Assembly (NCBI GenBank): GCA_026129545.1
Contig: JAHCHX010000001.1
Coordinates: forward strand, 2,975,501-3,039,500
Direction of reading: 5' to 3'
Origin: Saprospiraceae bacterium
GTDB lineage: Bacteria > Bacteroidota > Bacteroidia > Chitinophagales > Saprospiraceae
Length of the DNA stretch: 64,000 nucleotides
A program made the position numbers and the translations under genes. The first letter of the stretch is position 1, and every line of letters begins with the position of its first letter. Of this stretch, positions 51,425-58,117 are shown piece by piece. The notes below the pieces were generated by a model, which was not told the origin of the DNA, searched no databases, and was given only the letters and a program-made list of their open reading frames with translations.

Positions 51425-52426
51425 ATGTTTCGCTACGAACACCCCCAACATTTCTGGCTGCTCGCTGCCGTACCCTTGTTGGTGCTGCTGGTAGGTGCGT
51501 ATTGGGTCTGGCGAAAAAACGCCTTGACGCGGTTGGGCAATGTGGAGCGCATGATGCCAAGTTTTTCAGCGCAGAGGCTGTGGCTCAAAACCCTCTTGCT
51601 CTCCTCAGGGCTGGTTTTGCTCGCCATCGCGTGGGCGAATCCACAATTAGGCGCCAAAAAACAAACCACCACTCAGCAAGCTTCCGATGTTTTTATCGCG
51701 CTTGATATTTCGCAGAGCATGTTGTGCCAAGATGTGGCTCCCAGCCGCCTCGAACTCGCCAAGGTATTTGCCCAAAAACTTGTGCAGGCACTTGAAGGCG
51801 AACGCATTGGCCTAGTGTTTTTTGCCGGCAACGCTTTCTTGCAAATGCCGCTCTCGACGGACTATCCCTTCATCCTTCAAAGCATACAAAGCGCCTCGCC
51901 TGACCTTATCACCGCACAAGGAACCGCCATTATAGCAGCACTTGATTTGGCGCAACAATCATTTGGCTACGAGCCGGGTGGGGGCCGGGCCGTCATCCTC
52001 ATCAGCGATGGCGAAGACCATGACGAAGGTGCTGTGGAAAAAGCCAGAAAGACGTACTCCAATGGCATAGTGGTCTTTGCGGTAGGAGCAGGCACTGCGA
52101 GTGGCGGCCCTATCCCCACAGACGGGATGGGAGCAGCGCAATATAAGCGCGACGACAAAGGAGAAATAGTGCTGACCCGCCTCAATGAAGAAATGCTCAA
52201 CAAGTTGGCCCAAGCAGGCGGTGGTCGGTCTTTCAATATCAAGCAAGGCAATGCCGCTATTTCGGCTTTGCGCCGCGAAGTGGGAAGCTTACAAAAACGC
52301 GCCTTAGAAGTGCGTTCTTTTGCTGAATTTGAATCTTGGTATCAGTGGTTTCTATTGCCAGCATTGATACTGCTGCTATTGGAAACCTTGATTTCGTTTA
52401 GAAAAAGAAACCGCCTTTCGTCATGA
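51425..52426 (+). CDS. batB: BatB, VWA-domain membrane protein
   Basis: 333 residues; paralogous to BatA. N-terminal helices WLLAAVPLLVLLVGAYWVW and LWLKTLLLSSGLVLLAIAW, VWA with MIDAS DISQS (94-98) and AVILISDGEDHDEGA, terminal helix WFLLPALILLLLETLIS. Spacing of 133 bp from batA contains no recognised feature. Its stop overlaps the batC start by 4 bp (ATGA), so batB-batC are translationally coupled. Confidence 0.92.
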   Translation: MFRYEHPQHFWLLAAVPLLVLLVGAYWVWRKNALTRLGNVERMMPSFSAQRLWLKTLLLSSGLVLLAIAWANPQLGAKKQTTTQQASDVFIALDISQSMLCQDVAPSRLELAKVFAQKLVQALEGERIGLVFFAGNAFLQMPLSTDYPFILQSIQSASPDLITAQGTAIIAALDLAQQSFGYEPGGGRAVILISDGEDHDEGAVEKARKTYSNGIVVFAVGAGTASGGPIPTDGMGAAQYKRDDKGEIVLTRLNEEMLNKLAQAGGGRSFNIKQGNAAISALRREVGSLQKRALEVRSFAEFESWYQWFLLPALILLLLETLISFRKRNRLSS

Positions 52427-53166
52427 GCAAGTCCATCTGTTCCATATCGCTTTTGCTGTTTTTGTGCTCGACACTGTGGTGCCAATCGGCGCACAAACTG
52501 TTGCGCAAAGGTGACGAGGCTTTCGATTGGGAGCGCTACAAGGACGCGGAGAGACATTACCGCGATGCCGCCGACCTCCACTATGGCGACCCGCAAGCGG
52601 CTTACAATCTCGGCAATGCCCTCTACCAGCAAGGAAAATGGGAGGATGCCGAGGCCCGGTTTGGCCAAGCAGCCCGCACAGCTACCGACCGCAATTTCAA
52701 GGCAGATGCGCTGCACAACTTGGGCAATGCTTTGCTCAAGCAAGGAAAATACAAAGAGGCCATGGATGCTTATGAAAATAGCCTCCGCCTGCGTCCAGGC
52801 GATGCCGACTCAAAGCAGAACTTGCAGATGGCCAAAAAGAAATTGAAAAAAGAAGAGGAAAATCAAAAGCCGCAATCAAAAGAACAGAACCAGCCCAACC
52901 AACAACAGCAACCCCCACCCTCACAGCAAGAACAAAATCAACAGCCACAACCCCCACAAAACGAGCAGCAAAACCAACCCCAACAACAACCCAATCAAGG
53001 TCAGCAGCAAGAACAGCAACCACCCGAAAGCCCTCAAAAATTGAAAAAGGAAGAGGCGCGTCGCCTGCTCGAAACAGCCATCGGGCCGGAAGACCAGAAA
53101 AACGCCAGAAAGTACCGCGAGCAGCGTCAACAACCCCAACGAAGCGACAGACGAAAAGATTGGTGA
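52423..53166 (+). CDS. batC: BatC, TPR-repeat protein with Gln/Pro-rich tail
   Basis: 247 residues. Signal peptide (MSKSICSISLLLFLCSTLWC; ends in a Cys, possibly a lipoprotein). TPR repeats cover ~25-130 (WERYKDAERHYRDAADLHYG, AAYNLGNALYQQGKWEDAEA, ADALHNLGNALLKQGKYKEA). A Gln/Pro/Asn-rich stretch (~145-210) follows, then the BatC-like conserved end LKKEEARRLLETAIGPEDQ. Last gene of the operon here: batD and batE, commonly downstream, are not present before the pseudogene at 53206. Confidence 0.88.
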   Translation: MSKSICSISLLLFLCSTLWCQSAHKLLRKGDEAFDWERYKDAERHYRDAADLHYGDPQAAYNLGNALYQQGKWEDAEARFGQAARTATDRNFKADALHNLGNALLKQGKYKEAMDAYENSLRLRPGDADSKQNLQMAKKKLKKEEENQKPQSKEQNQPNQQQQPPPSQQEQNQQPQPPQNEQQNQPQQQPNQGQQQEQQPPESPQKLKKEEARRLLETAIGPEDQKNARKYREQRQQPQRSDRRKDW

Positions 53167-53205
53167 GCGTCAATGCTTATCCTTTATACAAAATCGGCAA
53201 ACGCA

Positions 53206-53519
53206 TCAAGGCCGCCGAGCTACCCTAAAGCCGACACTGCCATCGCGGAAATCGGGGTATCGGCTACTGCGGTTGGCAATACGGCAATGCTTCCCGCTAT
53301 TGTTCCAAGCACCACCGCGCAAACAGCGCAAATCCCCCTTTTCGGGCCCGGCAGGGTCTTGAGCGTCGCGGGTGCGGGCATAGTAGCCCATGTCGTACCA
53401 ATCGTGACACCACTCCCACACATTGCCGCTCAGGTCATGGAATCCCAGCGCGTTGGCCCGTTTGGTGCCGACGGGGTGTGGGTGTTTCATGGCATTGCCC
53501 GAATACCAAGCCAGTGCAT
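53206..53519 (-). pseudogene. SUMF1/formylglycine-generating-enzyme-type fragment, truncated by element B
   Basis: The frame encodes the C-terminal ~100 residues of an FGE-sulfatase-type domain: NALAWYSGNAMKHPHPVG, ALGFHDLSGNVWEWCHDWYD, LRCLRGGAWNN, RSSRYPDFRDGSVGFRVA. The N-terminal ~150 residues and export signal are missing, and the start of the frame (MKFSKRDL) is encoded by element B at 53520-53599. The other half of the gene is not found beyond the element. Thus the gene is cut by an element-associated event. The catalytic cysteine region WEWC is kept but the protein cannot fold as an FGE domain. Confidence 0.8.
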
Positions 53520-53599
53520 TGAGATCACGTTTACTAAACTTCAAAAGTTTAGTAAACGTTACCCTAGACGATGCTGAAAACTTGGCGGCGCGAGGTATA
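53520..53599. repeat. Palindromic element B, truncated copy
   Basis: 80 bp identical, base for base, to 24374-24453 (central stem and right end of element B); the left ~40 bp, including the left inverted end, are missing and replaced by the SUMF1-type fragment. Confidence 0.85.
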
Positions 53600-53818
53600 T
53601 CAACTTTTCACCTCTTTGAGGTGCTAAAATGACTTTATGGAAATCAAACGTTTGCGATATTTGAATTTTTGTGACCACTCAGGCAGGCGCAGCGCCCCGA
53701 AAAATCGGTAGGAGATGCTCGATATTGTTTGATGGAGGGGCCGCGCCCCGGAATGTGTTTCAGGGCACCATCCCTGGATTTTCAAAAGTTTTAACGCCAA
53801 ACCCACGTTTGAATAGAT
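53600..53818. other. Non-coding stretch between two repeat fragments
   Basis: No gene recognised. Contains a small CACCTC/GAGGTG hairpin (around 53613-53627) and short GC-rich inverted stretches (GGCGCAGCGCC, GGGCCGCGCCC). Probably decayed or repeat-derived; no second copy in this window. Confidence 0.4.
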
Positions 53819-53860
53819 TGTGCTTTTAGCCATACCCAAAACCTATCGGCGCGAAGCATA
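53819..53860 (-). repeat. Dispersed element A, partial copy 6 (left end)
   Basis: Read on the minus strand: TATGCTTCGCGCCGATAGG, then TTTTGGGTATGGCTAAAAGC. Matches the first ~42 bp of element A; the right end is not found. Confidence 0.6.
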
Positions 53861-53896
53861 TCACATTTCCGTATTCCCCCGATTACCGCATTATGC

Positions 53897-55507
53897 CTAC
53901 AAAACAGATTCCTCCACAAAGGGCAATTTGTCGGGGAAGTCCGTTGTAAAATGCAGCCCCCGGCTCTCGCGGCGGTGCGAGGCCGAGCGGGTGATGAGGT
54001 AGGCAATGGTGATGAGGTTGCGCAATTCCATGAGTTGAGGGCTGACGGCGGTGGTTTTGTAGAGTTCCTCCGTTTCCTGATAAAGCAGGAAAAGTCGGTC
54101 GAGCGCGCGTTTGAGACGAATATTGGAGCGCACGATGCCGACGTAGTAGGACATGATTTCCTTCAACTCCTTAATGCTTTGGGTGATAAGTACCATTTCC
54201 TGCGGGTCGGTAGTGCCCTCGGCATTCCAATCGGGAATGTTGTCCTGAAAATGCCAACCATCCAGTTTGTCTTGAATGTCGAGGAAGATGCGGTGAGCAA
54301 ACACCATCGCTTCGAGTAGGGAATTGGAAGCGAGGCGATTGGCACCATGCAGACCGGTACTGCTACATTCGCCTGCTGCGTAGAGCCGCCCGATGCTGCT
54401 GCGCCCATGTTCGTCGGTCATGATGCCACCGCACATATAGTGGCAGGCGGGCACCACAGGTATCATGTCGTGCATGGGGTCTATCCCGATGCTGCGGCAT
54501 TTTTCATAGATGGTAGGGAAGTGCGCCACGAAATCATCTTTGTTAAGATGACGGCAATCGAGGTACATACAGTCGGTACCGCGTTTTTTCATTTCAGAGT
54601 CAATGGCGCGGGCCACGATGTCGCGTGGGGCAAGCGAGCGACGTTCGTCGTAATGCTGCATAAACTCTTCTCCTTCAGCGGTTTTCAGTATGCCACCAAA
54701 GCCACGGACAGCCTCTGAGACAAGGAAAGAGGGGTTTTCGCCTGCTGGATTATAAAGTGAGGTCGGGTGAAACTGCATGAATTCCATATTCTGCACGCGA
54801 CCTTTGGCGCGGTAGGTCATGGCCACGCCGTCGCCCGTGGCGATTATGGGGTTGGTGGTGGCTTTATACACTTGTCCTGCACCGCCCGTGCAAAGAATGG
54901 TGACGCGCGAGAGGATGGTGTCAATATCCCCATTTTGTTTGTTGAGGGCGTAGCAGCCGTAGCACTCTATGCCGGGGGTGACGCGGATGACCATTCGCCC
55001 CAAATGGTGCTGGGTTATTAGGTCGAGCGCGAAATAGTGTTCCATCACTTTTATGTTGGGGTATTTGGCAGCCTCTTCCATCAGGGTGCGCTGCATTTCC
55101 CAACCGGTCAAATCCTTGTAATGGAGAATGCGGTGTTCGGAGTGACCGCCTTCGCGGGCGAGGTCGTAGCCCGAAGCGTTTTTTTCCTTGTCGAATCGAG
55201 CGCCCCACTCGATGATTTCTTGCACCCGACTTGGGCCTTCCTCCACGACGATGCGCACCACGCGCTCGTTGCAAAGGCCGTCGCCTGCGTCGAGCGTGTC
55301 GGCTATATGTTTTTCAAAATTGTCTTTTTCCTCGTCCCACACGGCAGCCACGCCTCCCTGCGCGTAGCGGGTGTTGCTTTCGCCTTCGGTGGTCTTTGTC
55401 AACACAAGGATTTGACGGGTTGGGAATTGTCGAGCGGCTTTGATGGAGAATGTCAGCCCGGCAATGCCGGAGCCGAGGACGAGTATATCGGTTTGGATGC
55501 GAGCCAT
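53897..55507 (-). CDS. nadB: L-aspartate oxidase
   Basis: About 536 residues. FAD enzyme converting L-aspartate to iminoaspartate in NAD+ biosynthesis. Dinucleotide-binding motif LGSGIAGLTFSIKAA at the N-terminus, TRYAQGGVAAVW, the active-site/capping segment EGGHSEHRILHYKDLTG, and FMQFHPTSLYNPAG further on. ATG 55507 is chosen; the frame is open to 55678 through sequence without conservation. nadA and nadC are not in the window. A TATTTTTG box at 55570-55577 on the minus strand may be the promoter. Confidence 0.95.
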   Translation of the reverse strand: MARIQTDILVLGSGIAGLTFSIKAARQFPTRQILVLTKTTEGESNTRYAQGGVAAVWDEEKDNFEKHIADTLDAGDGLCNERVVRIVVEEGPSRVQEIIEWGARFDKEKNASGYDLAREGGHSEHRILHYKDLTGWEMQRTLMEEAAKYPNIKVMEHYFALDLITQHHLGRMVIRVTPGIECYGCYALNKQNGDIDTILSRVTILCTGGAGQVYKATTNPIIATGDGVAMTYRAKGRVQNMEFMQFHPTSLYNPAGENPSFLVSEAVRGFGGILKTAEGEEFMQHYDERRSLAPRDIVARAIDSEMKKRGTDCMYLDCRHLNKDDFVAHFPTIYEKCRSIGIDPMHDMIPVVPACHYMCGGIMTDEHGRSSIGRLYAAGECSSTGLHGANRLASNSLLEAMVFAHRIFLDIQDKLDGWHFQDNIPDWNAEGTTDPQEMVLITQSIKELKEIMSYYVGIVRSNIRLKRALDRLFLLYQETEELYKTTAVSPQLMELRNLITIAYLITRSASHRRESRGLHFTTDFPDKLPFVEESVL

Positions 55508-55569
55508 AGTGACGGAGGGGGCGCACTGCTTGCTCCGTTCTTCGGGCGCGAAGTGTGCGCAGATGGTGG

Positions 55570-55577
55570 CAAAAATA
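55570..55577 (-). promoter_or_regulatory. Putative -7 box of nadB
   Basis: TATTTTTG on the minus strand (TAnnTTTG), 63 bp upstream of the nadB ATG. No -33 box at the right spacing. Confidence 0.35.
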
Positions 55578-55598
55578 GATTGACTGCTTGAAAACAGC

Positions 55599-55630
55599 GC
55601 CGGGGCATCTTTGTTGGAAGGTGCCCCGGC
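55599..55630 (-). terminator. Intrinsic terminator of the PorT-like gene
   Basis: Stem GCCGGGGCA / TGCCCCGGC (9 bp, extendable by one C-G pair), 14-base loop, then CTGTTTT on the minus strand; 38 bp after the stop at 55668. Confidence 0.65.
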
Positions 55631-55667
55631 GGGAGAGTGTGCTATACTGACAGAACGCGGGATTTGT

Positions 55668-56297
55668 TCAATTGACAAACATATAAGATGCAGTGAGGGC
55701 CAGCCCCCAATTGCGGGGTTCCACGTTGCCAGCGCCCATTAAAAAAGTGTCATAGAATGAAGTCAAGCTTTGTTGAAAACGCAGATGGATGCCGATGTTG
55801 CCAAGGTCTATTCCGCCGCCTATGTGCCAGCCAAATTCGCTGCTATTGAAGTTCTCGGGGTCTTTTACCGCGCTCCCGTCAACGGTGAGTTTTTTTGAAA
55901 GCAGCACCGCGCCTTGCACCCCTACATGCAAATCAAGGAAGAACGGCAAATCAAAATCAATTGATAGCGGCAGCTCGATGTAGTTGGTAGCATAGCGCCC
56001 GGTATATCGCTGCCCAGTCACGTCCGTAGGGATATCGAGCGTGGCACCTTTGGTGTGAAAAAGCAGTTCTGGGCGAATGGAGACATAGTGTTTGAGCGGG
56101 ATTTTGCAAAATGCACCTCCCACAAAGCCCACTTTCCCTTTGTCTTTTTCAACGTCATTGCTCAGGTTGTTGACACTGGCAAAGTTGGCCCCGGCTTTAA
56201 GGCCCCATCTGAATTCTCCAAAATTGGATTGTGCGGAGGCTGAGGTCCAGCAAAGCAGCGCAAACAGCGCGACAAGAGTTTGGCTTATTGTTTTCAT
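55668..56297 (-). CDS. PorT-like outer membrane beta-barrel protein
   Basis: 209 residues with a signal peptide (MKTISQTLVALFALLCWTSASA) and strands typical of the outer-membrane beta-barrel (porin family/PorT-like, OMP_b-brl_2) group: FRWGLKAGANFASVNN, YVSIRPELLFHTKGA, TNYIELPLSIDFDLPFF, FGWHIGGGIDLGNIG, ending LALTASYMFVN. Alternating hydrophobic and polar residues fit an 8-strand barrel. Specific function unknown. Its promoter and the terminator at 55599-55630 make it monocistronic. Confidence 0.84.
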   Translation of the reverse strand: MKTISQTLVALFALLCWTSASAQSNFGEFRWGLKAGANFASVNNLSNDVEKDKGKVGFVGGAFCKIPLKHYVSIRPELLFHTKGATLDIPTDVTGQRYTGRYATNYIELPLSIDFDLPFFLDLHVGVQGAVLLSKKLTVDGSAVKDPENFNSSEFGWHIGGGIDLGNIGIHLRFQQSLTSFYDTFLMGAGNVEPRNWGLALTASYMFVN

Positions 56298-56326
56298 GCT
56301 AAGGATGCGTTTTCGATATCAAAACG

Positions 56327-57883
56327 TTAGGATGCTTCTTCCTCCGCGCTGTTGTCGGTGCTTTCAGCATCGGTTTGTTTTTCCTCCGGCTGTTTCTTTT
56401 TAGGCCCGGTAGAGGGGTGGCCCGTGAAGTGTTTGAGCATGATGACTTCGCGCTGCGTCAGCTCGCGGAATGAGCCACGTTGCAAATCTTTTTTCGTCAG
56501 CCCGGCGAAGTAGAATCGGTCGAGTTTGAAAATCTCATAGCCCAATGCCTCGAACAGCCGGCGCACTACGCGGTTGCGGCCAGAAGAGATTTCGAGTTCA
56601 ACTATGTCGCGTTCGGGGTGGTCTTCCGAGAAGCGAATCCAATTCACCTCCATGAGGCCATCCTCAAGTTCCACACCGCGTTCGATATGTTCCAAATCGG
56701 CTTGCGTAAGTGGCTTGCGGAGCCCGACGCGATATTGTTTCTGCACTTGCATGCTGGGATGCGAGAGTTTTTGCGCCAAGTCGCCGTCGTTGGTGATGAG
56801 CAGGAGGCCAGTGGTTTCGCGGTCGAGGCGACCAACGGGGTAGAGCCGTTCTGGGAAGTGCGGGTCCACGATGTCCATAACGGTCGGTCGGCCTCGGTCG
56901 TCGTCGGTGGTCGTGATGACATTTTTGGGCTTGTTGAGCAAAACATAGACGGGGCGCTCTTGGATGGTGGCCAGTTTGCCATCGCAAATGACCACGTCGC
57001 CGGGTTGAATGCGATAGAATGGCTCGTTCTTGACCTCGCCGTTGACGGTTACTTTGTTTTGCTCGATATATTCGACGGCTTTGCGTCGCGACGACACTCC
57101 ACAATGCGCGAGGTATTTATTTAGGGGCATACCCTCGCCGCTCGGCAGACCGGGTTTCGGCTTGCGCTCGATGTAGAATTCGTCTTTTTTCTTGAAAGGT
57201 TTTTTGCCGAATGGCTTTTTGCCAAAACCGCCACCACCACCTTTGTTGAAGGGCTTGCGGTCACCATAAGGCTTGCGCTCGTAGCCGCCACCGCCGCCGC
57301 CTTGATTGCGGTCTTGCCAGGGTTTGCGTTCCCCTTGTTGGCCTCGGTCCTGCCAGGGCTTGCGCTCGTAGCCGCCACCGCCGCCGCCTTGATTGCGGTC
57401 TTGCCAGGGTTTGCGTTCCCCTTGTTGGCCTCGGTCCTGCCAGGGCTTGCGCTCGTAGCCGCCACCGCCGCTTTCCTGATTGCGGTCTTGCCAGGGTTTG
57501 CGTTCTCCTTGTTGGCCTCGGTCCTGCCAGGGCTTGCGCTCGTAGCCGCCACCGCCGCCGCCTTGATTGCGGTCTTGCCAGGGCTTGCGTTCCCCTTGTT
57601 GGCCTCGGTCCTGCCAGGGCTTGCGCTCGTAGCCGCCACCGCCGCCGCCTTGATTGCGGTCTTGCCAGGGCTTGCGTTCCCCTTGTTGGCCTCGGTCCTG
57701 CCAGGGCTTGCGCTCAAAGGTGCCTCCGCCGCTTTCCTGATTGCGGTCTTGCCAAGGCTTGCGTTCATTGGTTTCATCCTGATTTTCAGATGATTCGTTG
57801 TCCTGAAGGGGTCTCTCGCGCTCTTTCAGCGGGGAGACGGGGTCCGGCTTTGTAATGCGCGGACGGCGTTTTTTTTCTTCCAT
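56327..57883 (-). CDS. RluB/RsuA-like pseudouridine synthase with long repetitive Arg/Gly-rich N-terminal arm
   Basis: About 518 residues. The C-terminal ~250 are an S4 domain (PLNKYLAHCGVSSRRKAVEY) plus an RsuA/RluB-type catalytic domain (GRLDRETTGLLLITNDGDLA with the catalytic Asp), which isomerises uridine in 23S rRNA. The N-terminal ~250 are low complexity: five near-identical 29-residue units (ERKPWQDRGQQGERKPWQDR plus NQGGGGGGY) at 57-201. Similar basic Gly-rich arms occur in Bacteroidota RluB, but this repeat block is long. ATG 57883 is preferred over a start at 58000. The final short tail is Glu/Lys/Ser-rich. Confidence 0.9.
   Translation of the reverse strand: MEEKKRRPRITKPDPVSPLKERERPLQDNESSENQDETNERKPWQDRNQESGGGTFERKPWQDRGQQGERKPWQDRNQGGGGGGYERKPWQDRGQQGERKPWQDRNQGGGGGGYERKPWQDRGQQGERKPWQDRNQESGGGGYERKPWQDRGQQGERKPWQDRNQGGGGGGYERKPWQDRGQQGERKPWQDRNQGGGGGGYERKPYGDRKPFNKGGGGGFGKKPFGKKPFKKKDEFYIERKPKPGLPSGEGMPLNKYLAHCGVSSRRKAVEYIEQNKVTVNGEVKNEPFYRIQPGDVVICDGKLATIQERPVYVLLNKPKNVITTTDDDRGRPTVMDIVDPHFPERLYPVGRLDRETTGLLLITNDGDLAQKLSHPSMQVQKQYRVGLRKPLTQADLEHIERGVELEDGLMEVNWIRFSEDHPERDIVELEISSGRNRVVRRLFEALGYEIFKLDRFYFAGLTKKDLQRGSFRELTQREVIMLKHFTGHPSTGPKKKQPEEKQTDAESTDNSAEEEAS
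57281..57715 (-). repeat. Five tandem 87 bp repeats within the RluB-like gene
   Basis: 435 bp = 5 x 87 bp in frame, each encoding ERKPWQDRGQQGERKPWQDR plus a Gly-rich linker (NQGGGGGGY; NQESGGGGY in the third). Copies differ by few bases. Prone to copy-number change by slippage. Confidence 0.92.
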
Positions 57884-58024
57884 TAGTGGCGGTAACGTTG
57901 TGAAATGTAGTTGCTGTGTAAGTGTTTGAAGGGGTAAATATCGGGGTTTCATGGGTTTTAACAGGTTAATTTTTGCTAGAAGCGAAAGTTTTATTTTCAA
58001 ATGTGTTCGAGCGCGAGCAAATCA

Positions 58025-58065
58025 AAAGCCCGCCGCGGGTGCCTTTAAGCAGCGCGGCGGGCTTT
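58025..58065. terminator. Strong bidirectional hairpin downstream of the SprB-repeat gene
   Basis: Perfect 13-base stem AAAGCCCGCCGCG / CGCGGCGGGCTTT with a 15-base loop. On the minus strand it is followed by a T-run (TTTTGAT), 53 bp after the giant gene's stop at 58118. Confidence 0.85.
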
Positions 58066-58117
58066 GTTGGTTGGTTGGTTCTTTGTGGAAATGAATCTTT
58101 TTTACTGAACGCGATGC

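Noticed and set aside
57281..57715. Regular repeats that might be read as a CRISPR array
   Set aside because: The units are contiguous, in frame and without unique spacers, and they encode the repetitive arm of a pseudouridine synthase; no cas genes are near.
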